Source: Sphingobium sp. 66-54 (GTDB lineage Bacteria > Pseudomonadota > Alphaproteobacteria > Sphingomonadales > Sphingomonadaceae). From it: a DNA stretch of 64,000 nt. The stretch lies in contig MKWI01000003.1 of NCBI GenBank assembly GCA_001899715.1, positions 310,001 through 374,000 on the forward strand. Reading direction: 5' to 3'. This document shows positions 7,731-15,780 of the stretch, piece after piece. The translations under genes were made by a program, and so were the position numbers. How positions within the stretch are numbered: position 1 is the stretch's first letter; each line of letters begins with the position of its first letter. The notes below the pieces were generated by a model. That model did no database searches. It was not told where the DNA came from and was given only the letters and a program-made list of their open reading frames with translations.

Positions 7731-10700
7731 ATGGAGATCCGCCGCCTCAAGCTCACCGGCTTCAAGAGCTTCGTCGAGCCGACCGAGCTGCGCATCGAGC
7801 CGGGCCTCACCGGCATCGTCGGGCCCAACGGTTGCGGCAAGTCCAACCTGCTTGAAGCCATCCGCTGGGTGATGGGCGAATCCAGCCCCAAGTCGATGCG
7901 CGGCGGGGGTATGGACGACGTGATCTTCGCCGGCACCGCCGCCCGCCCGGCGCGCGACTTCGCGGAGGTGAGCCTGCTCGCGCTGCAACCGCCGGGCACG
8001 CCGATCCCCGCCATCGAGCTTGGGCCGGATGGCGAGATGGAGGTCGTCCGCCGCATCGAGCGCGGCGCCGGCAGCGCCTACCGCGCCAACGGTCGCGACG
8101 TGCGCGCCAAGGACGTGGCGCTGGTCTTTGCCGATGCCGCCACCGGCCCGCACAGCCCGGCGCTGGTCAGCCAGGGCAAGATCGCCGCCGTCATCGCCGC
8201 CAAACCGACCGAGCGCCGCGCCATGCTGGAGGAGGCGGCGGGCATCGCCGGCCTGCACGTGCGCCGCAAGGATGCCGAGCAGAAGCTGCGCGCCAGCGCC
8301 GCCAACCTCGCCCGGCTCGACGATATCCTCGCTGAGATGGACACGCGCGCCGCCGCCCTGCGCCGGCAGGCCCGCGCCGCCGAGCGCTACACGGACCTCA
8401 GCGAAAAAATCGTGCTGGCGGAGGGCCGCGCGTTGTTCGCCCGCTACCGGGAAGCCGCCGCCGCCGCCGACCGCGCCGCGCAGGAGGCCGAAGCCGCCGA
8501 AACCGGCGTCCGCGCCGCGCAGGAGGCGCAACTGGGCGCCGCCGCGATCAACCAGCAGGCGATCGACACGCTCGCCACCGCCCGCGCCGCCGCCACCGCC
8601 GCGCGCGAGGCGGCCGCGGAGGCGCGCTTCAAGCTGGAGCGCCTCACCGCCGAGCGGGACGGCCATATCCGCCGCATCGCCGAGCTGGAGGGTCAGCTCG
8701 GCCGCATGGACGAGGATCAGGCGCGCGAGGGCGCGCTGGCCATCGACGCCGCCGGTGCCATCGAGCGCCTGCAAGCGGAAGAGAGCGCCCTCACCGCCCG
8801 CACCAAGGAAGCGAAAACCGCGCTGCCCGGCTACGCCACCCGCCTCGCCGAGGCCGAACGCGCCAGCCGCGATAGCGAGGTGGCACTGGCGCAGGCGATG
8901 GCCCGCCTCGCCGGCGAGCAGGCCGAACGCCGCGTCGCCGAAGCCGCGCTCGCCAGCGCCCGCCAGAAGCTCGCCCGCGCCACGGCGGAGGTCGAGCGCC
9001 TCACCGCCGCCCTCGCCGCCCTGCCCGATCCCGCGCCGCTGGCGGAACGGCAGGCCGCCGCCGAGACCGCCCGCATCGGGGCGCTGGCAGCCCGCGCTGC
9101 TGCCGACGCCCGCATCGCCGCCGCCCAGCAGGCGCGCGAGGCGCAGACCGAAGCGGTCGCCGCGCAGCAGCGCGCGCTCGCCACCGCCCGCGCCACCGCC
9201 GCCGCGCTGGAGAGCGAAGCCCGCGCGCTTGCCAAGGCGGTCGAGCGACCGGACGGCGACCAGCGCGCCATCGACGCGCTGCGGGTCGAGCCCGGCTATG
9301 AGCGCGCGCTGGCTGCCGCACTGGGCGACGATCTCCAGGCCGGCATCGGCGCGAGCGGCGGCGCGCGCTGGGGCGGCGCGGACGCCCTCTCCACCGACCC
9401 GCCGCTGCCGGACGGCTGCGAGTCCCTCGCCGCCAAAGTGCAGGCGCCCGCCGCGCTTGCCCGCCGCCTCGCCCAGATCGCCGTCGCGGCGGAGGATGCC
9501 AGCCCGCCCCTCCATGTCGGCCAGCGCCTCGTCACCCTCGATGGCCGCATGCGCCGCTGGGACGGGTTCATCGTCACCGAGGGGGGCGCGGCCGCCGCCG
9601 AACGCCTCATCCGCCTCAACCGCCTGCAAGCCATCATGGCCGAGCGCCCCGCCGTCATCGCCGCCGTCGAGCAGGCCCAAAGCGCGCTGGCCATCGCCGA
9701 GGCCGCCCTCGCCGATGCCGATGCCGAGGACCGCGCCGCCCGCGCCGCCGCCACCGCCGCCGACGAGGCCCTGCGCACCGCCGAGCGGACTCTCGCCGAG
9801 GTCGCCGCCAATCTGGAGCGCATCGCCGACCGCCGCGCCGATCTCGACCGCAGCGCCGCCCTCGCCGCCACCGATCACACCGCCGCCGGGCAGGAGATGG
9901 CGAGCGCGCAGGCCGCCCACGATGCGCTGCCACAAGGCGCGGACACCGCCGCCGAAGTGGAACGCTTCAAGACCGCCGCCGAGGAATGCCGCGCCGCCAT
10001 CGGCCGCGTCCAGACCGAGCGGGCCATGGCCGAGCGCGCGCTGGCAGTAGACGAGGATCGCGTCAAAAGCATCCGCGCGGAGGTCGCCGGCTGGCGCGCC
10101 CGCGCCGGCGACGCCGCCCGCCGCATCGCCGAGATGAAGGAGCGTACCGAGGCGCTCGCCGCCGATCTCGCCATCTTGCGCGACAAGCCGGCCACGCTCG
10201 CCGCTGAACTCGATATCCTCGCCGACACCGCGCGGGAGGGCGCCTCCCGCGCCGAGCAGGCGCAGGGTGAGGAAGCCGCCGCTCAGGCCGCGCTCGCCGC
10301 CGCCGAGCAAACCCTCGCCGCCGCCAACGAGGCGCTGTCCTCCGCGCGCGAGGCCCGCGCCGGCGCGCTCGCCCGTGCCGACCATGCCGTCGCCCGCCGC
10401 AAGGAGATCGGCCAGCAATGCGGCGAGCGCTTCTCCTGTCCGCCGCCGGTGCTGCCCGGCCAGCTCGGTTTCGCCAGCGAGGATGTGGGCGCCGCGCAGG
10501 ACGAGCAGGCACATCACGACAAGCTGGTGCTGGACCGCGAGCGGCTCGGCCCCGTCAATCTCGTCGCCGCGACCGAGTTAGCCGAGCTGGAGGAAACCCA
10601 GACCCGCAGCCGCGCCGAGAGCGAGGAACTCACGCAGGCAATCAACCAGCTTCGCGGCTCGATCGGTCATCTCAATCGCGAGGGCCGGGCGCGTCTGCTT

Positions 10701-11171
10701 GCCGCCTTCGAGGCGGTGAACGGCCACTTCCAGCGGCTGTTCACCACCCTGTTTGAGGGCGGCCACGCCCATCTGGAGCTGATCGAGAGCGACGATCCGC
10801 TGGAGGCCGGGCTGGAGATCATGGCCCAGCCGCCCGGCAAGCGCCTCACCACGCTCACCCTCCTTTCCGGCGGCGAGCAGGCGCTGACCGCCACGGCGCT
10901 GATCTTCGGCCTGTTCCTCACCAACCCCGCGCCGATCTGCGTGCTGGATGAGGTGGACGCCCCGCTCGACGACGCCAATGTCGAGCGCTTCTGCGACCTG
11001 CTGGAGCGCATGGTGCAGGATACCGCGACCCGCTACCTCATCGTCACCCATAATGCCGTGACGATGAGCCGCATGCACCGCCTGTTCGGCGTCACCATGG
11101 TCGAGCAGGGCGTCAGCCGCCTCGTCTCGGTCGACCTGCAAGGCGCGGAGGATCTACTGGCGGCGGAGTGA
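7731..11171 (+). CDS. smc: Chromosome segregation SMC ATPase
   Basis: This 1146-residue protein has the full SMC layout. An N-terminal ATPase half carries Walker A GPNGCGKS at 31-38. A long Ala/Glu/Arg-rich coiled coil follows (about 165-480), then a hinge around 490-640, a returning coiled coil to about 960, and a C-terminal half with signature LSGGEQALTATAL and Walker B VLDEVDAPLDD. SMC dimers compact and segregate chromosomes together with ScpA/ScpB, which are not in this window. The Ala-rich coils create a very long spurious open frame on the other strand. The start ATG 7731 gives the canonical N-terminus (RRLKLTGFKSF). Confidence 0.95.
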   Translation: MEIRRLKLTGFKSFVEPTELRIEPGLTGIVGPNGCGKSNLLEAIRWVMGESSPKSMRGGGMDDVIFAGTAARPARDFAEVSLLALQPPGTPIPAIELGPDGEMEVVRRIERGAGSAYRANGRDVRAKDVALVFADAATGPHSPALVSQGKIAAVIAAKPTERRAMLEEAAGIAGLHVRRKDAEQKLRASAANLARLDDILAEMDTRAAALRRQARAAERYTDLSEKIVLAEGRALFARYREAAAAADRAAQEAEAAETGVRAAQEAQLGAAAINQQAIDTLATARAAATAAREAAAEARFKLERLTAERDGHIRRIAELEGQLGRMDEDQAREGALAIDAAGAIERLQAEESALTARTKEAKTALPGYATRLAEAERASRDSEVALAQAMARLAGEQAERRVAEAALASARQKLARATAEVERLTAALAALPDPAPLAERQAAAETARIGALAARAAADARIAAAQQAREAQTEAVAAQQRALATARATAAALESEARALAKAVERPDGDQRAIDALRVEPGYERALAAALGDDLQAGIGASGGARWGGADALSTDPPLPDGCESLAAKVQAPAALARRLAQIAVAAEDASPPLHVGQRLVTLDGRMRRWDGFIVTEGGAAAAERLIRLNRLQAIMAERPAVIAAVEQAQSALAIAEAALADADAEDRAARAAATAADEALRTAERTLAEVAANLERIADRRADLDRSAALAATDHTAAGQEMASAQAAHDALPQGADTAAEVERFKTAAEECRAAIGRVQTERAMAERALAVDEDRVKSIRAEVAGWRARAGDAARRIAEMKERTEALAADLAILRDKPATLAAELDILADTAREGASRAEQAQGEEAAAQAALAAAEQTLAAANEALSSAREARAGALARADHAVARRKEIGQQCGERFSCPPPVLPGQLGFASEDVGAAQDEQAHHDKLVLDRERLGPVNLVAATELAELEETQTRSRAESEELTQAINQLRGSIGHLNREGRARLLAAFEAVNGHFQRLFTTLFEGGHAHLELIESDDPLEAGLEIMAQPPGKRLTTLTLLSGGEQALTATALIFGLFLTNPAPICVLDEVDAPLDDANVERFCDLLERMVQDTATRYLIVTHNAVTMSRMHRLFGVTMVEQGVSRLVSVDLQGAEDLLAAE

Positions 11172-11351
11172 GCCATCCGGGCACTCCAGAACGGATCGCC
11201 ATTCAGCCCATGCCGGCCTGCGAAGGGTGCTTCTTCGCGCTTCCGGCCCATGAACACCGGGAGCGGGCAGAGCCGTCATTTGCAGGCCGCCGGAACGGAA
11301 TGTCGATCCGTCCCAGAGCCCAACCGCACAGCCCTACCGCTTCCCAACACC

Positions 11352-11389
11352 GGGCGCTCCTCCCTCACCCACGAGAGGAAGGAGCGCCC
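11352..11389. terminator. Possible bidirectional terminator hairpin between smc and ompW-like gene
   Basis: A 10-bp perfect stem (11352-11361, GGGCGCTCCT, with 11380-11389) sits between two convergent genes, 180 bp past smc and 14 bp past the end of the OmpW-like gene. No T-run follows on either strand, so the termination role rests on position and stem strength only. Confidence 0.4.
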
Positions 11390-11402
11390 CATCCCATCGG
11401 CC

Positions 11403-12086
11403 TCAGAACCGATAGCTCAGCCCCGCGCTCAGCAGCAGCGGATCGAGCTTGTGCCGCGTCCAGAGCTGCTCGGCCCCCGCCGCATCCTTGAAGCGCGCCA
11501 CCGGCCGCACGAAGTAGCGCTTCACGTCCACGCTGAACCCCAGCCCGGTGGCGCCGAGCGGAATGTCCACCCCCGCCTGCACCATCGCGCCGAGCCGGGG
11601 CGCGATATCCACGCTGTCGATGCCAAGGGCCGCGACCGGCGCGCTCACTTTCTTGTCGACGAACAGCATCACCGCCGGCCCCGCACCCACATAGGGCTTG
11701 ATCGCGCCGAGATCGGCATGCGCCTTGAGCGCCAGCGTCGCGGGGATGACGTGGATGTCCGTCACCAGATCGACCCCATCGAGCGCGCCGGTGCCGGTGA
11801 CGGTATGCGCTGTCATGCAGCAGATCGTCTCCAGCGAGATATTGGGCGAGAAGAAATATTCCAACGCCACCGTCGGCACGACATTGTCGTTGGCCTTGGC
11901 GTTCGACCCGGCGAGCACGCCCACCGCCGGCCCGCCCGACTTGCTGATCGCGCCATCGGCCAGAACGCCAGTCAGCAGCGCCTTGACCTGCCACGTGCCG
12001 TCCGGTGTGCCGGCCTGCGCCGGAGCCCCCATCAGCGCCGCCGCCCCGCCCATCGCCAGAACCGCCTGCCGGATCGTCCGTTTCAT
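11403..12086 (-). CDS. OmpW-family outer-membrane porin
   Basis: This 227-residue protein has a signal peptide (residues 1-25, ending APAQA) followed by an 8-stranded-barrel pattern. OmpW hallmarks are present: the N-terminal strand (WQVKALLTGVLAD), the motif ALEYFFSPNISLE, the segment IKPYVGAGPAV, and a C-terminal phenylalanine (AGLSYRF). OmpW forms a narrow hydrophobic channel in the outer membrane, often for small hydrophobic compounds or in stress adaptation. A near-perfect inverted repeat directly upstream (12102-12125) is a probable operator, so it may be repressor-controlled. It stands alone, convergent with smc. Confidence 0.9.
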   Translation of the reverse strand: MKRTIRQAVLAMGGAAALMGAPAQAGTPDGTWQVKALLTGVLADGAISKSGGPAVGVLAGSNAKANDNVVPTVALEYFFSPNISLETICCMTAHTVTGTGALDGVDLVTDIHVIPATLALKAHADLGAIKPYVGAGPAVMLFVDKKVSAPVAALGIDSVDIAPRLGAMVQAGVDIPLGATGLGFSVDVKRYFVRPVARFKDAAGAEQLWTRHKLDPLLLSAGLSYRF

Positions 12087-12101
12087 CTGTCTGCCTTTCC
12101 G

Positions 12102-12125
12102 ATATACCTACATCAGTAGCTATAT
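12102..12125. promoter_or_regulatory. Inverted repeat upstream of the OmpW gene (candidate operator)
   Basis: The arms ATATACCTAC (12102-12111) and GTAGCTATAT (12116-12125) match in 9 of 10 positions around a 4-bp centre. The repeat begins 16 bp before the start codon at 12086, where a repressor would block the promoter or ribosome entry. The regulator is unknown and not adjacent. Confidence 0.5.
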
Positions 12126-12267
12126 GGATAACGGGCAGGACTGGGGCCGTGATGATCCAGATCAAGACGGGTGGACAAATTTCCGGCGAGTGCGACCGAA
12201 TGACACGAGCCTCAATCGGCGGTGCGGTGGGGTCTCACGCCGGCGCTACTAAACCGGCTTTCTCCCC

Positions 12268-12819
12268 TCAGTGCGGCGCCTTGTCGGCATCCACCTTCTC
12301 CACCCATTCGGGGTAGAAAGTCGGCTCGCGACTAGACCAGCCTGCGGCGGTAGCGGCCGCCTCGCTGATCGACTGGAGCAGCGCGCGGCGGCGGTCGGGG
12401 TGGATGTGGGGCAGGCTGGCAGCGGCGCAGAAGGCGCCCGGTAGCCATGGCCGCGCGCCGGCGCCGATCAGCCGCTCGTAGAGGAAGCGATAGGCCTGGA
12501 AGCCGTCCAGCCGGTTCTGGCTGAGATCGAAGGCGGAGAGCGTGACCAGCGGCGCCATGAACGGCTCGATCTGGTCGAGCCCGCTATCGTCGGGCACCAG
12601 CGCCTTCAGCTCGTCGAGCCGGCCGTAGATGCGGGTCTGCGCGCGGATGCTGGCTTCCTCGACCACGTCGCGGCTCCATGTCTCCATGGGCGTGCCCCGA
12701 TGGAAGGCAACGTCGAGCGACCGGCGGATATAGCGCTGCGTCGCGGCCGGGAAGGACGCGAACTCGCGCAATTCCGCGAGAGTGATGACGCCGTCATTCG
12801 GTCTGGCATGCTGACCCAT
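12268..12819 (-). CDS. Conserved-looking hypothetical protein, cytoplasmic
   Basis: The 183-residue product (MGQHARPNDGVITLAEL...) has no signal peptide or membrane segment. It is predicted mainly helical with an even mix of charged and hydrophobic residues. I do not recognise the family. The start ATG 12819 was chosen over an upstream ATG at 12831 because GGAGG lies at the right distance. It is a single gene flanked by non-coding DNA on both sides. Codon use matches its neighbours, so it looks resident rather than recently acquired. Confidence 0.6.
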   Translation of the reverse strand: MGQHARPNDGVITLAELREFASFPAATQRYIRRSLDVAFHRGTPMETWSRDVVEEASIRAQTRIYGRLDELKALVPDDSGLDQIEPFMAPLVTLSAFDLSQNRLDGFQAYRFLYERLIGAGARPWLPGAFCAAASLPHIHPDRRRALLQSISEAAATAAGWSSREPTFYPEWVEKVDADKAPH

Positions 12820-13409
12820 AACTGCCTCCATCTCATCTGTGGCAGTCCGGACAGTGCGCCCCACGAGGTTAGCGGGCGGTTAAGCGTCCGTTGCGCCACA
12901 TTCATATGGAATCAGATTTCCTTGTGCGCCGCAACGGAAATTTGGGCATGCCCGGCCCGATATGGGAAAGACCGAGCCAGAAAAGCCACGATTTTCGGGA
13001 AGATCGGCCAATCCAAAGAATCAGAGAGCCCATGCCGCAAAGCAGCATTCCGTGATAGCAACCCGCCCGGCTGTCTCGCGCCGGTTCGCTCATAAAATAT
13101 CGCATGCCCGCGGGGCCGCAAGAGGCGAAACGCACCCGGTGAGCTATCCCGCCCGGATTGCCCCAACGCCAGCCCGTTCAAATCCGCAAACGAATGCCTG
13201 CACTTATCAGGACGACGTGCCCCTGCACAGGAGCACATCGCCTTCACGGGGACCATCCCGCAATCCGCGAGCGGCCGCGCGTCATGCGCAAACGGGCGGA
13301 GGACCGAGCGCCGAGCGGGGACCGCAAACCAATACGCAGCGGCTACCCCGCCCGATACGCCACCGCTCAACCGGCCGCCGCGCTATCCCGCCACCATCAG
13401 CTCCTGGCA
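12820..13409. other. 590-bp gap with no supported gene
   Basis: Open frames here on both strands lack ribosome-binding sites and show no coding character. An 8-bp inverted repeat (CCGTTGCG 12888-12895 with CGCAACGG 12930-12937, 34-bp spacer) lies upstream of the hypothetical gene and could be part of its control region. Nothing else stands out. Confidence 0.5.
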
Positions 13410-13607
13410 TCAGCTCTTGGCGTGCGAGCGCCCTTCGCGTTCGGCCGCCGCCAACTCCTCCGCCTCGCTGCCGGAGAGGGCACGCTTGGCCGCTTCGGCC
13501 TCCTTGCGGACGGCCGCCTCATCCTTGGCATGCTTCGTGGTCTCGGCGTCATAGGCGCGCGCGGCTTCGTAATCGCCTTCGCCCTGCACCCGGGATTTGT
13601 CGTTCAT
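13410..13607 (-). CDS. Small highly charged hypothetical protein
   Basis: This 65-residue protein begins MNDKSRVQGEGDYEAARAYD and is rich in Glu, Lys and Ala, with a predicted helical C-terminal half. Short proteins with the same opening (S-K/R-V-x-GEGDYEAAR) occur widely in alphaproteobacteria and lack an assigned function. That recognition is from memory of the pattern. The start 13607 is supported by GAGGAG about 8 bp upstream. An in-frame extension to 13766 is possible but has no comparable signal. Confidence 0.65.
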   Translation of the reverse strand: MNDKSRVQGEGDYEAARAYDAETTKHAKDEAAVRKEAEAAKRALSGSEAEELAAAEREGRSHAKS

Positions 13608-13782
13608 CGCACCGGCTCCTCTCGTTCCTTGGTCATGTGCGCAGAACGCCGGACCGGCCGCGCCGGTTCCTGCCCGGAGCCGCAAGCAAGCCGGCCACCA
13701 CCGGCCCGGCAACGCCGGACCGATGATGGCCAAGGGGGGAAGGGAAGCAGCGCGGCGGCGCGTCAAACCGCGCCCGTGTCGA

Positions 13783-14694
13783 TCAGACCGTTTCGACCGG
13801 TTTGATCGCGGGTGCCTGCTTGAACAGCTCGCCGAACGGATCGTCGGCCACGTCGGGCGCCGGCGCCTCGCGCACGGTGGCGCGGCGCATGTCGCGGCGC
13901 TCGTTCCAGTCGAACTGGCCGCCCTTGTGGAACACCGCCAGATTGTCCCAGATCACCATGTCGCCGACCGCATAGTCGACCGAGATGACATATTTGTCCT
14001 GCGTAGCGAAGCTGTTGAGATAATCGATCAACTCGCGGCTCTCGTCCCAGCCCCAGCCGACTACGCGGTAGCAATGCGCACCCGCATAGATCATCTTGCG
14101 GCCCGAGCCCTTGTGGACATGCACCAGCTTGTGCACCGGCCGGTGCCGCTCCTCGATCTGCTCGCGGGTGATGTCCGCACCGCCCTGCTTGCGTGACCAC
14201 CACAGGCTATGCTCGCATTCGAGGTTCTCGATCTTGTCCTTCACCGCCTGCGGCAGGTCGTCATAGGCCGAGCGCGCATCGGCGAACCAGGTCGGCCCGC
14301 CGGCGGGGGGCACCTCCACCGCGCGCAGCATCGAGTAGGAGGTGCGCAGGTCCATGAAGCTGCTGTCGGTGTGCCAGATCTGGTCGCCCTTGCGATAGGT
14401 GGTCGCCTGCGGACTCCAGTTGATCTCGCCATTGGCATCGAGATTGCCGGCATTGAACAGATAAAGCCGCGGCCGCCCGTCGCGCGGCGGCAGGCTCTCC
14501 AGATGGCCGAAATTCTTGGCAAACGCGATCTGGCTCTCATCGTCCAGCCCGGTATTCCGGTAAACGGTGACGCCCCATTTGTCCTGCGCGGCAATCAGTT
14601 CGCGGACCGTCCCTGCGTCCAGCGGCTTGCTGATGTCCACCCCGGAAATCTCGGCGCCGAAACGGGGCGTAATGGGGGTTGCGGTAATGGTCAT
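13783..14694 (-). CDS. TauD/TfdA-family Fe(II)/2-oxoglutarate-dependent dioxygenase
   Basis: This 303-residue enzyme has the double-stranded beta-helix iron triad His108-x-Asp110 (in IWHTDSSF) and His256 (in LAVFHKGG), plus the arginine cluster at 266-271 that binds the 2-oxoglutarate carboxylate. Relatives oxidise taurine, alkyl sulfates, phenoxyacetates or similar small acids with release of succinate and CO2. The substrate cannot be assigned here. The ATG at 14694 is preferred because AGGAGAG lies just upstream; the frame stays open to 14733. A short inverted repeat (TATGC-CGGA-GCATA, 14721-14734) upstream may be an operator. No transporter or sulfur genes flank it. Confidence 0.88.
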   Translation of the reverse strand: MTITATPITPRFGAEISGVDISKPLDAGTVRELIAAQDKWGVTVYRNTGLDDESQIAFAKNFGHLESLPPRDGRPRLYLFNAGNLDANGEINWSPQATTYRKGDQIWHTDSSFMDLRTSYSMLRAVEVPPAGGPTWFADARSAYDDLPQAVKDKIENLECEHSLWWSRKQGGADITREQIEERHRPVHKLVHVHKGSGRKMIYAGAHCYRVVGWGWDESRELIDYLNSFATQDKYVISVDYAVGDMVIWDNLAVFHKGGQFDWNERRDMRRATVREAPAPDVADDPFGELFKQAPAIKPVETV

Positions 14695-14720
14695 AAGCAC
14701 TCTCCTATCATGGTAGATAT

Positions 14721-14734
14721 TATGCCGGAGCATA
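14721..14734. promoter_or_regulatory. Short inverted repeat upstream of the TauD-type gene
   Basis: TATGC (14721-14725) and GCATA (14730-14734) form a perfect 5+5 inverted repeat around CGGA, in a locally AT-rich stretch 27 bp before the start codon at 14694. Position suggests an operator, but it is short and could be chance. Confidence 0.3.
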
Positions 14735-14886
14735 TTGTAGAAGTCAAGTCATGCAGCGGCGCGGAGAGGCTGGCGCCGCCTGAAGGAAAGCGACACGAAC
14801 CACCCGCGTCCGATCGGTCCTGCTTAGTGTCGGGAACGGGGCGGAAAGCGCCCATCCGCAACGATCGTCGCCCCCGGTCGATCATC

Positions 14887-15030
14887 GTCACCCCGGGCTT
14901 GACCCCGGGTCCCGCTTTCTCATTCCACCACCAATGGAGACCAGCGACAAGGCGGCGAGTCTGCTACCGCTGATCGTTATGACGGCATCCATCGGTAAGG
15001 ACCGGGACCCCCGGTCAAGCCCGGGGTGAC
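14887..15030. repeat. Inverted pair of CCCGGG-rich 28-bp elements
   Basis: The arms 14887-14914 and 15003-15030 are reverse complements with two mismatches, separated by 88 bp. Both contain the core ACCCCGGGCTTGACC. Elements with this core are scattered through many alphaproteobacterial genomes. They fill much of the 511-bp gap between the dioxygenase gene (ends 14694) and the small coiled-coil gene (15206). No gene is supported in the gap. Confidence 0.8.
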
Positions 15031-15205
15031 GAAGGACCTATGACCGCACCGCAATCGCAACCTGCCGCTGGCACGCATCCACCTGCCGGGTCTTTTTCAG
15101 ACCCGGTCGCCATCCAGGGGAAGAAGCGGGCGACACCGCCCGCATTGCCCCGGCCTCGAAACGATGTTTCCCGCGCGGCTCCACCATCCGCATCCCGCCG
15201 TCCGC

Positions 15206-15559
15206 CTATGGCTGCGCCGGCTGCGCGCACTGGCTACGGTCGCCGGCATTGCACGCGGCAACGGCGGCCTCCCAGCGCGCCTGCGCCTCGGCATGGGCCT
15301 TGTCGGTCGCGGCGATCTGTGCATCGCGGGCGGCCAGCGCGTCCTGATAAGCGGCCTCCTGCGCGGCCTGCTCGTCCGCAATGGCCTGCTTGCGCGCCTC
15401 ATAGTCGGCGATCTGCTGCGCGGCGAATTTCGCCTGCTCCCCGTTGAGCGCCTGCCGCTGCGCCTGCTCCTCGGGCGTATCCACCGCGAGAGCCGCGGCC
15501 GGTATCGCCGTGATCGCAGCAGCCAGCAGCCCGGCCCGTGCCCATGAACTCATCCGCAT
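15206..15559 (-). CDS. Small exported coiled-coil protein
   Basis: The 117-residue product ([20 protein letters not shown]...) has a signal peptide cleaved near residue 25 (AALAVD). An Ala/Glu/Gln-rich helical segment (about 28-100) follows, resembling a coiled coil, with two Cys near the C-terminus that could form a disulfide. Function is unknown; the layout resembles small periplasmic chaperone-like or lysozyme-inhibitor-sized proteins without matching a family I recognise. The start 15559 has AGGGAG about 7 bp upstream. It is divergent from uvrA with a shared 221-bp control region. Confidence 0.6.
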   Translation of the reverse strand: MRMSSWARAGLLAAAITAIPAAALAVDTPEEQAQRQALNGEQAKFAAQQIADYEARKQAIADEQAAQEAAYQDALAARDAQIAATDKAHAEAQARWEAAVAACNAGDRSQCAQPAQP

Positions 15560-15758
15560 CGTCGATCTCCCTATCCATCCTGCTCCGCTGCCGCGCAGCG
15601 CAAGCAGATGCCCGTCAGCATAGCGACGGCTTGGCCGCCATCCATGACGCGGATCAAACCCGCAGGCCCCCTCCCGCGTTCCCGCCATCGGGTGCCCGTC
15701 CGGCCCCTCTCGCATCCCGCGTCGCGCATTCTTATGTTGTGCTCTGGATTCCCCACAG

Positions 15759-15773
15759 GAACAGAGATAGAAC
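15759..15773 (+). promoter_or_regulatory. LexA (SOS) box of uvrA
   Basis: The sequence GAACAGAGATAGAAC is an exact GAAC-N7-GAAC direct repeat, the LexA recognition pattern established for alphaproteobacteria. It ends 8 bp before the uvrA ATG, so bound LexA would block the promoter or leader. This is strong evidence that uvrA is SOS-regulated here. Confidence 0.85.
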
Positions 15774-15780
15774 GCGGCGC

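Noticed and set aside
6960..10517. A 1185-residue open frame on the minus strand opposite smc
   Set aside because: It is the reverse of Ala/Arg/Glu-rich SMC codons in a GC-rich genome; the translation is low-complexity Gly/Ala/Arg with no motif and no ribosome-binding site.
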